A DNA stretch of 64,000 nt from Parvularcula sp039818345 (lineage in GTDB: Bacteria > Pseudomonadota > Alphaproteobacteria > Caulobacterales > Parvularculaceae). The notes under the pieces are model-generated. The model was given only the letters and a program-made list of their open reading frames with translations, did not search any database and was not told where the DNA came from. Location: NCBI GenBank assembly GCA_039818345.1, contig JBCBUC010000003.1:1-64000 (forward strand). The letters run 5' to 3'. Positions 51,389-60,072 of this stretch are shown piece by piece (the stretch's first letter is position 1; each line of letters opens with the position of its first letter). The position numbers and the translations under genes were made by a program.

Positions 51389-52544
51389 GTTGCCCCGCCA
51401 AGTGCCGGAATAGATAGCCCTTGTCGATGGCCTCGTTGTACTCCGTCTCAGGGTCGGACAGGATGGTGACGCCGCCGCCACTTCGGACGTGTACTGCGCG
51501 TGTCGCCTCATCGACGACAGCGGTACGTATGGCAACCGAGGCGACCGCTTTGTTGCCATACGGCCGATAAACAAGGGCACCGCAGTAAGGGCCCCGCCCT
51601 TCCCCCTCGAGTTCGGCGATCGCTTTCATCGCGGCAAGCTTGGGAGCACCGGTCACTGAACCGCAGGGAAAGGCGGCCGCGAGCGCATCGGCAAAGACAA
51701 AGCCAGCGCGCAACTGCCCTTCAATCCGGCTATAAAGATGATGGACATGTTCATAAGAACGCGCGCCACAGATAATGGGCTCGCGCATCGAACCATCCTC
51801 AACCACCTTAGAAAGATCATTGCGCATGAGGTCTGCGATCATGATATTCTCGGCCCGGTCTTTTTGATCGCCGATCAAGTCTTGGAGGAGCTGGTGGTCT
51901 ATTTCCGGATCGGCATGTCGTGGCCGGGTTCCTTTCACCGGCTCGGCGGCAAGAAGGCGGTCCTCGAGCGAGAGAAAAAGCTCAGGCGACGCACTGACCA
52001 CAGAAACATCACCCAGATCAAACAGCGCGCCATAATCGGCGCGCAACGCCTCTTGCCAAGGAAGACGGTCGATGAGCCGCTCATCTGACGGCGGAAATTG
52101 CGCAGACTGACGGTGTGAGTAGTTCACCTGAAAGACATCACCCCGCGTAATGCGTTGGCGAATCGTCTCGACACGGGATTGATAGAGTTCACGCCCATCA
52201 CCCATCACGACACTGTCCGGCGAAATCTGGCGATCAAAGGGATTAGGACGTCTTGGCGGGCTCGCCTCAGCGAAAACACCGAGCCAAGCAGCTGGAACAT
52301 CAAGCGGCGGCGTGGGAAGCGCAAGGCCGGGCTCAAGAGCGAGAGCGCATTCATAGCCAAGCCAACCAGCAATGACCTCGCCCTCATTAAGGGCATGCTC
52401 CATCGCCCGCAAAACCGCGAACGGGTCCGACGAAGCCAAGGCCGAGTGGCCGCACGACCAGGATTGTTTGAGCCCAGAAAGCTCGACAATCTGCCCAGCG
52501 AAACCGCGCCCCATCAGAACGCGGTTCGGGGTCAATTCGGTCAC
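51369..52544 (-). CDS. pabB: aminodeoxychorismate synthase component I
   Basis: A 391-residue chorismate-utilising enzyme. The conserved C-terminal half shows SPELFLSLEDR, VKGTRPR, ENIMIADLMRNDLSKV, GSVTGAPKLAAM and ERGPYCGA-type GRGPYCGALVY. The N-terminal tryptophan-binding motif of TrpE is not evident, favouring PabB. With PabA it makes 4-amino-4-deoxychorismate from chorismate for folate. It starts at a GTG 20 bases after ctpA and heads the overlapping pabB-pabA-pabC-ligase operon. Confidence 0.92.
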   Translation of the reverse strand: MTELTPNRVLMGRGFAGQIVELSGLKQSWSCGHSALASSDPFAVLRAMEHALNEGEVIAGWLGYECALALEPGLALPTPPLDVPAAWLGVFAEASPPRRPNPFDRQISPDSVVMGDGRELYQSRVETIRQRITRGDVFQVNYSHRQSAQFPPSDERLIDRLPWQEALRADYGALFDLGDVSVVSASPELFLSLEDRLLAAEPVKGTRPRHADPEIDHQLLQDLIGDQKDRAENIMIADLMRNDLSKVVEDGSMREPIICGARSYEHVHHLYSRIEGQLRAGFVFADALAAAFPCGSVTGAPKLAAMKAIAELEGEGRGPYCGALVYRPYGNKAVASVAIRTAVVDEATRAVHVRSGGGVTILSDPETEYNEAIDKGYLFRHLAGQHDPYHR

Positions 52545-52563
52545 TGTACGGAAGAGACCTGTC

Positions 52564-54012
52564 TTAGCGCTGGATCATGCCGGCATCGGCCAGAAGCTGA
52601 CCGAACTCGGACTGATCTTCCAAGAGATCAAGCGCCCGCTCAAGCTGGCAGTCCTCTTCCGATGGACATTCCACCGGCTCGATAAAGAGCGCGGTGGCAT
52701 TTTCTTCTTCGCGCTCTTGTGCCCGCAAGGCCTCTTGGCCTTCCATCAGGATCTCTTGCACCGTGGTGGAATCGGATCCCGTTTCCGCGGCCTCCTCGGC
52801 GACATCAAGCGCGCCGTCGAGATCACGCTCAGAGCGGGCCTTGGACGGCTCGTCCTGGCCAGGGCGCGTGATCGGCATCACGATGTCAGGGACAATGCCT
52901 TGCGCTTGGATCGAACGGCCGGATGGCGTGTAATAACGCGCCGTGGTCAGACGAAGGGCGCCAGCGCGACCACGGTCGAGCGGCAAAATTGTCTGAACAG
53001 AGCCCTTACCGAAAGTCTTTGTGCCGAGGATCAAAGCACGGTTCCGATCCTGAAGAGCGCCAGAGACAATCTCCGATGCAGATGCTGATCCGCCATTGAC
53101 CAAAACGACGATCGGACGCCCATCGAGCACGTCACCGCGCTCCCCAAGCTCTCGCATCGAATCCTTTTGTCGCCGCCCGCGCGTGGAGACGATTTCGCCG
53201 CCGTCGAGGAACGCATCACTGACAGCAACCGCCTGGTCGAGAAGACCGCCTGGGTTGCTGCGGAGATCCAGCACGATGCCGTCCACGCCGCCCGTCTCAC
53301 GGTCGAGATCCCGAATAGCCTCGAGCATCTTGCCTTCGGTCTGCTGCGTAAAGCTTGCAAGCCGGATATAGCCAAAGCGCTCGCGTTCCAAGCGGGAGGC
53401 AACAGGGTTCACGACGATGATGTCGCGGACAATCTCGAATTCGAGCGGTTCGGCGACGTCCTCACGGGCAACACGGAGGGTCACGCTGGTGCCGCGCTCC
53501 CCTTTCATCAACGCCGTGGCCTCACTCAAGGTCATGCCGAAGACGCTCTCGCCATCAATTTCAAAAATCAGGTCACCCGGTTCGATGCCAGCGCGGTCAG
53601 CAGGTGTGTCATCAATCGGTGAGATCACCTTCACGAGACCACGGCCCGAGCCTTCGCGCTCCTGCACCACCTGAATACCAAGGCCACCAAATGTCCCCCG
53701 AGTCTGCTCCTGCATCGTGTCGAGATCATCTGGCGGAAGATAGCTGGAGTGGGGATCAAGGCTCGACAGCATGCCCTCAATGGCCCCTTCCATCAGCTCG
53801 CTATCATTAGGGTCTTCGACATAATTGCGGTGAACGGTTTCAAACGCTTCGCCAAAGAGATCGAGCTGCCGGAAGGTCTCGGCATCAAAGCCCGAACGCG
53901 CAAAGCCCGCCGTCAACAATGCTGCCATCGCAGTCCCGCCCAGGAGGGCACCAAGAGCAACAGCCGACAATGGCCGCGTTGGGCGTGCGGGAGTGGTATC
54001 GAGACGCTTCAT
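52564..54012 (-). CDS. ctpA: carboxy-terminal processing protease (S41)
   Basis: A 482-residue periplasmic protease. A signal anchor (ALGALLGGTAMAALLTA) is followed by a PDZ domain (~95-180: GGLGIQVV... AGIEPGDLIFEIDGESV). The S41 catalytic core has the serine in NGGSASASEIVSGAL and the lysine in GTKTFGKGSVQT. A long acidic C-terminal tail (~420-482, EEAAETGSDSTTVQEIL) follows. CtpA-type enzymes trim C-termini of envelope proteins and peptidoglycan-related targets. It lies directly downstream of envC, a conserved alphaproteobacterial arrangement. Confidence 0.93.
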   Translation of the reverse strand: MKRLDTTPARPTRPLSAVALGALLGGTAMAALLTAGFARSGFDAETFRQLDLFGEAFETVHRNYVEDPNDSELMEGAIEGMLSSLDPHSSYLPPDDLDTMQEQTRGTFGGLGIQVVQEREGSGRGLVKVISPIDDTPADRAGIEPGDLIFEIDGESVFGMTLSEATALMKGERGTSVTLRVAREDVAEPLEFEIVRDIIVVNPVASRLERERFGYIRLASFTQQTEGKMLEAIRDLDRETGGVDGIVLDLRSNPGGLLDQAVAVSDAFLDGGEIVSTRGRRQKDSMRELGERGDVLDGRPIVVLVNGGSASASEIVSGALQDRNRALILGTKTFGKGSVQTILPLDRGRAGALRLTTARYYTPSGRSIQAQGIVPDIVMPITRPGQDEPSKARSERDLDGALDVAEEAAETGSDSTTVQEILMEGQEALRAQEREEENATALFIEPVECPSEEDCQLERALDLLEDQSEFGQLLADAGMIQR

Positions 54013-54096
54013 AAGTACTTTCCGGCGCTATCTGGGATCAAAAGTCGTCACAGGTTGCGCGCTGCCGTTTGCGATTGCCTTAAATGTGTCATCGAA

Positions 54097-54119
54097 TCTC
54101 GGCGAAAGCAAAGCCGAGA
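54097..54119. terminator. hairpin between envC and ctpA
   Basis: TCTCGGC (54097-54103) and GCCGAGA (54113-54119) form a perfect seven-base stem around a nine-base loop in the 143-base gap after envC. It is not followed by a T-run on the minus strand, so it is a weak or Rho-assisted terminator candidate at best; it could also be an mRNA leader structure of ctpA. Confidence 0.35.
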
Positions 54120-54155
54120 AACGGCGAACGGCGTGAAAAAACAACAAGGCGATCA

Positions 54156-55298
54156 TTAAGGCTCACTGAACCAAGGGCTTGGATCCACCGGTGTCCCGCT
54201 GCGTCGCACCTGAAGACGAAGCGGCGCGGCCCCCGAACGCTGGGGCATGATGCCAATCGGCTCGCCCGCGCTGATCCGTTGGTCTTTTTGCACAATGAAC
54301 GTCTCAAGCCCCAAAAGCACCGTTGCGTAGGCCCCGCCCACATCGATGATCAGCACATTGCCAAGGGTGCCAAACTCTGACGCCCATCGGACAGTCCCCG
54401 AATAAGGCGCGGTGACGACAGCGCCTGGCCGCGCGCGCAGCTCCATCGATTGTCGCGGCTCGCCGGTGCCATCACGCTCGCCGAACCGGCCAACGACCAG
54501 GCCAGCCACAGGATAGGCGAGTTGCCCACGCGCCTCGACGAACGTTTCAGGTAGGTCGAGATCACGCCGCGATCGCTGATAGGTTTCAAGCACCTCGTCC
54601 GCGCTCGGAAGATCCCGAAGCCGTTGGATGAGATCACGCAAGCTTGATGCTTGGTTCGCCAAGCGCTGGGTTTCGCGCTCCACCCGCTGAAGCGCTGCCA
54701 TATCGCGATCGAAAACTGACTCGCGCTCATCGAGTAATCCTTGCAACAACCGGCGCCGTTCCGCGAGCGCAGCGTTGGTGCCTTCAAGTTGCCGCTGCGC
54801 CTGTTTCTTCTCTTCGCGCAAAGCCGCAAGCTGGATGATCTCCTCTTTCCGCGCCTCGACGATCTCTGCCAAGCGCGGCGTCAACGACGATAATGCGATG
54901 GCGGCAAGGGCGGCTTGCTGAGCATCCCCCGGTGAAACAACAAGCGCTGGCGGCTTGGAGCGTTCAAGATATTGAAGCGCACCCAAGACCTGGCTGAGCT
55001 CCAAACTCCGAGCGTCACGCTCTTCTAACGCGACGGCCTCGCGAGCACCGATTGACTGAAGGTCTTGCTCAAGCTTGGTCGCTTCGGCCTCCGCCTCTTG
55101 CAAAGCCGACGCCGTGGACACGATCTGACCGCGAAGGCGATCAAGCGTTGGCTCCATTTCCTCCGTGCGGGTCCTGATTTCCGCAGCGGAACGCTCGTTT
55201 TCGGCGATCTCTCGCTCAAGCCGTTCGAGCCGGACGGCTTCGTCTTGCGGAACCGTCTGAAGGCTGAGGGCCAGGGTCAGTGCAGAAAGAACAATCAT
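54156..55298 (-). CDS. envC: EnvC-like murein hydrolase activator
   Basis: A 380-residue protein with a signal peptide, a long coiled coil (~20-250, rich in E-x-x-R-x-L heptads) and a C-terminal LytM/M23 domain (~260-375, AVVTAPYSGTVRWASEFGTLGNVLIIDVG). The zinc ligands of active M23 enzymes are missing: the H-x-x-x-D site reads MELRA and the H-x-H site reads LRLQVR. It is therefore a degenerate LytM factor that activates amidases at the septum. Its ATG overlaps the rlmH stop by one base. Confidence 0.92.
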   Translation of the reverse strand: MIVLSALTLALSLQTVPQDEAVRLERLEREIAENERSAAEIRTRTEEMEPTLDRLRGQIVSTASALQEAEAEATKLEQDLQSIGAREAVALEERDARSLELSQVLGALQYLERSKPPALVVSPGDAQQAALAAIALSSLTPRLAEIVEARKEEIIQLAALREEKKQAQRQLEGTNAALAERRRLLQGLLDERESVFDRDMAALQRVERETQRLANQASSLRDLIQRLRDLPSADEVLETYQRSRRDLDLPETFVEARGQLAYPVAGLVVGRFGERDGTGEPRQSMELRARPGAVVTAPYSGTVRWASEFGTLGNVLIIDVGGAYATVLLGLETFIVQKDQRISAGEPIGIMPQRSGAAPLRLQVRRSGTPVDPSPWFSEP

Positions 55299-55777
55299 CA
55301 GGGCCGGTGATAAGGGTGTCCGCTCAAAATCGCGAGGGCTCTATAGATCTGTTCGGCGAGCATCACGCGGCAAAGTGCATGGGGCCAAACCGCCCGCCCG
55401 AAAGAGAGAAGCTTTCCGCCGTTGGCGACCAGCTCATCGCGAAAAGAAGCGTCAAATCCGTCCGCGCCGCCGATACAGAACGCAAGCTCGGCAGTGCCGC
55501 CATCCCGCCGTTTCGCGATATGCTGGGCCATCTCTTCGGAGGACCACGAAGGGCCGCGCTGATCAAGGAGCACTGCGGCCCCCGCGATCCCATCGCGTAG
55601 CCGTTTGCTCTCGCCTTGGGGATCGCTCCCCTTGCCCGGCGCAATCAAACGAAGCTCCGGCCCCTTAAGCCCCAGACCCCCCGCGATCCCTTGGGCACGT
55701 TTGAGGTAATCGGCCCCGACCTCATGGAGCGGGTCGCGCTTTTGCTCCCGCCCAACGGCAAGGAGCGATAACCGCAC
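55298..55777 (-). CDS. rlmH: 23S rRNA pseudouridine-1915 N3-methyltransferase
   Basis: A 159-residue SPOUT methyltransferase that methylates pseudouridine 1915 in 23S rRNA. The N-terminal strand is VRLSLLAVGREQKRDPL. The knot region shows FCIGGADGFDASFR, and the C-terminus is HALCRVMLAEQIYRALAILSGHPYHR. The GTG at 55777 gives the canonical RlmH N-terminus; it lies one base after the rsfS stop, and the frame extending to 55828 would overlap rsfS. Length is typical (about 155 aa). Confidence 0.92.
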   Translation of the reverse strand: MRLSLLAVGREQKRDPLHEVGADYLKRAQGIAGGLGLKGPELRLIAPGKGSDPQGESKRLRDGIAGAAVLLDQRGPSWSSEEMAQHIAKRRDGGTAELAFCIGGADGFDASFRDELVANGGKLLSFGRAVWPHALCRVMLAEQIYRALAILSGHPYHRP

Positions 55778-55778
55778 C

Positions 55779-56207
55779 TTATTCTGCCGACGCTGGTGGG
55801 AACCGCTCGGGCGCCCAAATCCGCTCAAGATTGTAGAACTCGCGCACCTCAGGGCGGAACAGATGGACGATCACATCGCCAGCATCGAGCAACACCCAGT
55901 CGCATGCTGGGAGCCCTTCGATGGCGACATGGCCAGCGCCCGCCTCTTTCAACGCACGCGCGAGCTTATCCGCGAGGGCGCCGACATGGCGTTGCGACCG
56001 GCCCGATGCAATCACGAGCTTGTCCGCGACGTCGGATTTTCCTTCGAGGTCAATGGTCAGGATATCTTCCGCCTTCTCCTCGTCCAGACGGGTCAGCACC
56101 TGGCCAACAATCTCATCAGCGGACAACAAAACCTCGGTGTCTTCCGAAGCGTGGGCGGTGGGGCTAGGGATGTTTGAAACATCCGCATGCGTGGGCGTGA
56201 TCAGCAC
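55779..56207 (-). CDS. rsfS: ribosomal silencing factor RsfS
   Basis: A 142-residue protein with a ~30-residue N-terminal extension followed by the RsfS (DUF143) fold. Visible segments are DILTIDLEGKSDVADKLVIASGRSQRHV, the conserved EGLPACDWVLLDAGDVIVHLF and the terminal FYNLERIWAPE. RsfS binds uL14 and blocks subunit joining under starvation. It lies between nadD and rlmH, the usual order. Confidence 0.93.
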   Translation of the reverse strand: MLITPTHADVSNIPSPTAHASEDTEVLLSADEIVGQVLTRLDEEKAEDILTIDLEGKSDVADKLVIASGRSQRHVGALADKLARALKEAGAGHVAIEGLPACDWVLLDAGDVIVHLFRPEVREFYNLERIWAPERFPPASAE

Positions 56208-56269
56208 GTTTCTCCGTCAAGCGCTTCTCAAAGCAGAAGCCTATCCGCGATAGCACGCCTCGCGGGTTT

Positions 56270-56851
56270 CTAGAAAGGGTTTTGATGACGGCGAATTTCG
56301 CTTGAGCTTATCGGTTCATTGAGGCCGTTCAAAAAACACCAAGCAGGTGCCTTCGCATCAATAAGCGAGCGCGCTTGCCGCTCTGGAATGCGGGCGCGCG
56401 CATAGCGGAGGGCTGCGGGACTTTTCATCGCGCTCAAGCGACAGCCAGGCCTGCTGATCACGGCAATGGGCACGCTTTCCATGATCGTTTGCCAGTGACG
56501 CCAACGGTGGAAACCCGCAAAACTGTCGGCCCCGATCAGGTAGATCAGCGGCACGCCTTTGGACTGATCGAGCACTTGTGCAATCGTGTCCGCCGCAAAA
56601 ACGGGGCCTTGCATGGCCTCCGGCTCCACACTGACACCCTTAAGGCCCTGCATCAGGGATCTCGTCTCCGCCAGCCGAACGGCGAACGGATCATAGATCC
56701 CAGCACTCTTCAGCGGGTTTTGCGGTGAGACGAGCACGCGCACACGCTTCAAACCCAAACGCCTTTGCGCATAGAGCACCAGTGCGCGATGCCCACGGTG
56801 CGGCGGGTTGAAGGAACCACCAAAAAGTCCTACCGGACCAGGACCTTTCAC
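56270..56851 (-). CDS. nadD: nicotinate-nucleotide adenylyltransferase
   Basis: A 193-residue nucleotidyltransferase with the GSFNPPHRGH motif (T/HxGH class) and the terminal SSSEIRRH, which is the family's ISSTxIR equivalent. It adenylates nicotinate mononucleotide on the NAD pathway. It starts at a GTG preceded by GGAGACG and heads the block nadD-rsfS-rlmH-envC-ctpA. It is divergent from the epimerase gene across ~65 bases. Confidence 0.94.
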   Translation of the reverse strand: MKGPGPVGLFGGSFNPPHRGHRALVLYAQRRLGLKRVRVLVSPQNPLKSAGIYDPFAVRLAETRSLMQGLKGVSVEPEAMQGPVFAADTIAQVLDQSKGVPLIYLIGADSFAGFHRWRHWQTIMESVPIAVISRPGCRLSAMKSPAALRYARARIPERQARSLIDAKAPAWCFLNGLNEPISSSEIRRHQNPF

Positions 56852-56916
56852 ACGCCGTCTCCCTTCGCTGATCTAGGCAATTTAACGCGGCGAGAGCATG
56901 GAGCTCCTGCCCGGCC

Positions 56917-57885
56917 ATGGCCATCCTTGTAACAGGCGCCGCAGGCTTTATCGGCTATCACACCATAGAAGCGCTCCTCGCCCGTGGCGACGAGGTCATT
57001 GGTGTCGACAACCTCAACTCCTATTACGAGGTGTCGCTGAAAAAAGATCGCCTCAAGCGCCTCGCAGGAAAACCTGGCTTCTCCTTCCATGCCCTAGACC
57101 TGTGCGATGCAGACCAGATGGCAGCGCTGCGCGATCAACCCATCGACCGGATCATTCATTTGGCAGCGCAAGCGGGCGTGCGGTATTCGATCGAAGCGCC
57201 GCGCGCTTATGCCGACAGCAATTTGGTGGGCCAGACGGAGATCCTTGAGCTCGCACGCCGCCTCTCGGTCACCCACTGCGTCTACGCGTCATCATCGTCG
57301 ATCTATGGTCGCAACAGCTCGATCCCGTTCAAAGAAAGCGATCGCACCGATACGCCAGCTTCCTTTTATGGTGCGACCAAGAAATCCTGCGAGCTGTTAG
57401 CCGACAGCTACGCGTCGCTATATAACCTGCCCTTGACGGGGCTTCGCTTTTTTACCGTCTACGGCCCATGGGGGCGGCCGGACATGGCTTATATGATCTT
57501 TACCAAGAGGATTTTGGCCGGAGAACCAATCGCTGTCTTTGGAGACGGCAATATGGGCCGGGATTTTACCTATATCGACGATTGCGTCGCAGGCATTATA
57601 GGCGCGCTCGACCAACCCCCAAGCGCCGCCGAGGCGGCGGTGTCACACCGGGTCTTGAACCTCGGAAACGACAAACCTGAGCGTTTGATGGATCTCATTG
57701 CCTATCTCGAACGCCATCTTGGCCACACGGCGGAGAAAGAGATGAAGGCGATGCAGCCGGGTGATGTCCGCGAAACCTGGGCGGACATCACAATGGCGCG
57801 AGAGCTTGTGGGGTATGATCCCAAAACTTCGCTAAACGACGGATTGGCGCAGTTTGTGGCGTGGTATCGCTCCTACTACGCCTAA
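56917..57885 (+). CDS. NAD-dependent sugar-nucleotide epimerase (UDP-glucuronate 4-epimerase-like)
   Basis: A 322-residue extended SDR enzyme with the NAD motif TGAAGFIGYH, the conserved GVDNLNSYYEVSLKKDRL, the catalytic SSSSIYG...SFYGATKKSCE (Ser and Y-x-x-x-K) and the substrate segment FFTVYGPWGRPDMA. The DNLNxYYxxxLK block is typical of UDP-glucuronate 4-epimerases, giving UDP-galacturonate for surface polysaccharides. No glycosyltransferases flank it. Confidence 0.88.
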   Translation: MAILVTGAAGFIGYHTIEALLARGDEVIGVDNLNSYYEVSLKKDRLKRLAGKPGFSFHALDLCDADQMAALRDQPIDRIIHLAAQAGVRYSIEAPRAYADSNLVGQTEILELARRLSVTHCVYASSSSIYGRNSSIPFKESDRTDTPASFYGATKKSCELLADSYASLYNLPLTGLRFFTVYGPWGRPDMAYMIFTKRILAGEPIAVFGDGNMGRDFTYIDDCVAGIIGALDQPPSAAEAAVSHRVLNLGNDKPERLMDLIAYLERHLGHTAEKEMKAMQPGDVRETWADITMARELVGYDPKTSLNDGLAQFVAWYRSYYA

Positions 57886-57973
57886 ATCACGGATGCTTGT
57901 ACAGCCACACGGTTGATGTTGTCACATAACCCCCATAGGCCACCCCCGTTGAAGTGACGTCAGGGGATGCTCC

Positions 57974-58924
57974 TTGAACCACGAATTCTTGCAAGACGTC
58001 CTTGCCGGTTTTTCTCAACCGCAGAAGAGCTTGTCGCCCAAGTGGCTCTACGATGAGTGCGGCTCGGAACTATTTGAGAAAATCACCAAGACAGAAGACT
58101 ATTACGTCACGCGCACGGAAGAAGCGATCATGCGGATCGTGCTCGGAGAATTACCAGCGCTTCTCGGCCCTGGCCCAGCAATCACAGAGTTTGGCAGCGG
58201 GGCTGGCATTAAGTCTCGACGGTTGATCAAAGCAGCTGAACCTTCCGTTTACGTGATGGTTGATGTGGCGGATGAGTTCTTACGAAGTTCTGCCGACGCG
58301 CTGAGCGCAGATTTCCCTGACGTCGACATCCATGGTGTGCTGGGCGATTTTTTGGGCGAGGTCGATCTGCCGTCCGTGTTTTTAAACGCGCCATCACGGG
58401 TCGGCTTTTTCCCGGGTTCCACCATCGGAAACTTCGACAAAGGCGGCGCAGAGGCGTTCTTGGCTGGCGCCCGGCGCGACCTTGGCGAGGGGAGCCGGTT
58501 TCTTCTGGGTGCAGATCTCGTCAAAGACGAGGACGTCCTGATCGCAGCCTATGATGACCGCCAGCAGCTCACCGCGGCGTTCACCCTCAATCTCTTGCAT
58601 CGGATCAATCGCGAGTTGGGGGCATCGATCGACGTTGAGTGTTTTCGCCACGTCGCCCTCTGGAACAATGAGGAGCGTCGCATCGAGATCTATGCCGAAG
58701 CCACAAAGGCCCAGGAGATCGTCATCGCCGGCGAGACCTTTCATTTTACCCAAGGTGAACGGCTGCACGCGGAGAACTCCCACAAATTCTCGCGCGGAAG
58801 CATGACGCGGATCGCGGCCCGCGCGGGTTGGGATGTCGAGGCCTATTGGACGGACCCCAAGGAATGGTTCGGTGTTTTTCTTCTGAAGGCTCAGAGCAGC
58901 GACGAAGGAACTTCAACACCCTGA
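57974..58924 (+). CDS. egtD: L-histidine N-alpha-methyltransferase (ergothioneine)
   Basis: A 316-residue SAM-dependent methyltransferase with the EgtD plan: SLSPKWLYDECGSELFEKIT, EYY-type TKTEDYYVTRTEEAIM, the SAM-binding EFGSGAGIKSRRLI, and the substrate region FFPGSTIGNFDKGGAEAFL. It trimethylates histidine to hercynine, the first step of ergothioneine synthesis. The start is TTG at 57974, seven bases after AGGGGA; the nearby ATG at 57967 is out of frame. No egtB (sulfoxide synthase) is adjacent, although these two are usually neighbours. It overlaps convergent folD by 34 bases. Confidence 0.92.
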   Translation: MNHEFLQDVLAGFSQPQKSLSPKWLYDECGSELFEKITKTEDYYVTRTEEAIMRIVLGELPALLGPGPAITEFGSGAGIKSRRLIKAAEPSVYVMVDVADEFLRSSADALSADFPDVDIHGVLGDFLGEVDLPSVFLNAPSRVGFFPGSTIGNFDKGGAEAFLAGARRDLGEGSRFLLGADLVKDEDVLIAAYDDRQQLTAAFTLNLLHRINRELGASIDVECFRHVALWNNEERRIEIYAEATKAQEIVIAGETFHFTQGERLHAENSHKFSRGSMTRIAARAGWDVEAYWTDPKEWFGVFLLKAQSSDEGTSTP

Positions 58925-59766
58925 CGGCGCGCTGATGCGACCACGGTGTTGCGCAGCAGGCAGGCGATGGTCATCGGCCCGACACCGCCCGGGACCGGCG
59001 TGATCGCTCCGGCCACGTCTTTGCTGCCATCAAATGCAACGTCGCCCACCAAGCGGCTTGTCTCACCCTCGCCCACCCGGTTGATACCGACATCGATCAC
59101 CACAGCGCCTGGTTTGACCATATCTGCGGTGACCATCTCAGGACGACCGACAGCCACGCAAAGAATATCGGCCTCCCGACAAACAGCGGCGAGGTCAGCT
59201 GTCCGCGAATGGGCCATCGTCACGGTCGCGTTGGCTTCGAGGAGGAGCAACGCCAAGGGCTTTCCCACCAAGATCGATCGGCCCACCACAACGGCGCTTT
59301 TCCCCGAAAGATCCGGCATCACCTCGCGAAGGAGACGCATCGAGCCTTGCGGCGTGCACGGCGTGAGGCCCGGCTGGCTGAGCACGAGTTGCCCGGCGCT
59401 GGTGGCCGTCAGGCCATCAACATCTTTGCTCGGAGGGATTGCGGCAATCACCTCATCGGCATCAAGGCCGTCAGGCAACGGTAGCTGCACAAGAATGCCG
59501 TCAACGGTGTCGTCATCTGCAAGTTCGCGCACTTTGGCGACCACATCGGTTTGCGACGTGGAGGCGGGCATGCGGTGGACGGTCCCCACCATACCCGCTT
59601 TGGCCGATGCTTTCTCTTTGCTGCGCACATAGACATGGCTTGCCGGATCATCGCCCACGAGAACGACGGCGAGACCTGGTTTGCGCGGCAGCGTCGCCGC
59701 TGCTTCGGCAACTGTTTCTTTTAGGGTGGCAGCAACGGCCTTCCCATCAATCAGTGCGGCAACCAT
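58891..59766 (-). CDS. folD: methylenetetrahydrofolate dehydrogenase/cyclohydrolase
   Basis: A 291-residue bifunctional folate enzyme with YVRSKEKASAKAGM (the catalytic lysine region), VDGILVQLPLPDGLD, the NADP-binding GRSILVGKPLALLLL, and the C-terminal TPVPGGVGPMTIACLLRNTV. It interconverts 5,10-methylene-, methenyl- and 10-formyl-THF. The 3' end overlaps convergent egtD by 34 bases, the largest convergent overlap in the window. The yggT-like gene lies three bases upstream in the same orientation. Confidence 0.96.
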   Translation of the reverse strand: MVAALIDGKAVAATLKETVAEAAATLPRKPGLAVVLVGDDPASHVYVRSKEKASAKAGMVGTVHRMPASTSQTDVVAKVRELADDDTVDGILVQLPLPDGLDADEVIAAIPPSKDVDGLTATSAGQLVLSQPGLTPCTPQGSMRLLREVMPDLSGKSAVVVGRSILVGKPLALLLLEANATVTMAHSRTADLAAVCREADILCVAVGRPEMVTADMVKPGAVVIDVGINRVGEGETSRLVGDVAFDGSKDVAGAITPVPGGVGPMTIACLLRNTVVASARRQGVEVPSSLL

Positions 59767-59769
59767 TGA

Positions 59770-60072
59770 TTAGTATCCCGCGGCGATCGCCGGCCCGAAG
59801 ACATAAGCCCTGAGAAAGATCTGTAATGCCCGTAAACCCAAAAAGACGACGATGGGTGAAAGGTCGAGGCCACCAAAAGATGGCAAGATGTTGCGTATCG
59901 GTCGAAGGACCGGTTCGGTCAGGGCAGTCGTTATCCTGACAATCGCATCGACCACATTGTTGTAACGGTTGATCACACCGAAGGCGAGAAGCCAGCTTAG
60001 AATGATCGTCACGATAAGGACAATAATGTAGAGATTGATGATCTCGTTGATCAGGAAGGCAATGGCTTGCAA
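59770..60072 (-). CDS. YggT-family membrane protein
   Basis: A 100-residue integral membrane protein with two hydrophobic helices and the YggT pattern: a first helix ending in LSWLLAFGVINRYN, the conserved TEPVLRPIRNILPSFGGLDLSPIV, and a second helix. The family is widespread and conserved near division or osmotic genes, but its biochemical role is not settled. It overlaps the upstream desaturase gene by 22 bases and precedes folD by three, so the three genes are likely cotranscribed. Confidence 0.88.
   Translation of the reverse strand: MQAIAFLINEIINLYIIVLIVTIILSWLLAFGVINRYNNVVDAIVRITTALTEPVLRPIRNILPSFGGLDLSPIVVFLGLRALQIFLRAYVFGPAIAAGY

Noticed and set aside
51389..51580. N-terminal extension of pabA
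   Set aside because: Encodes a Ser/Arg/Thr-rich stretch from another frame of pabB; the family start MILIIDNYDSF is at 51388.
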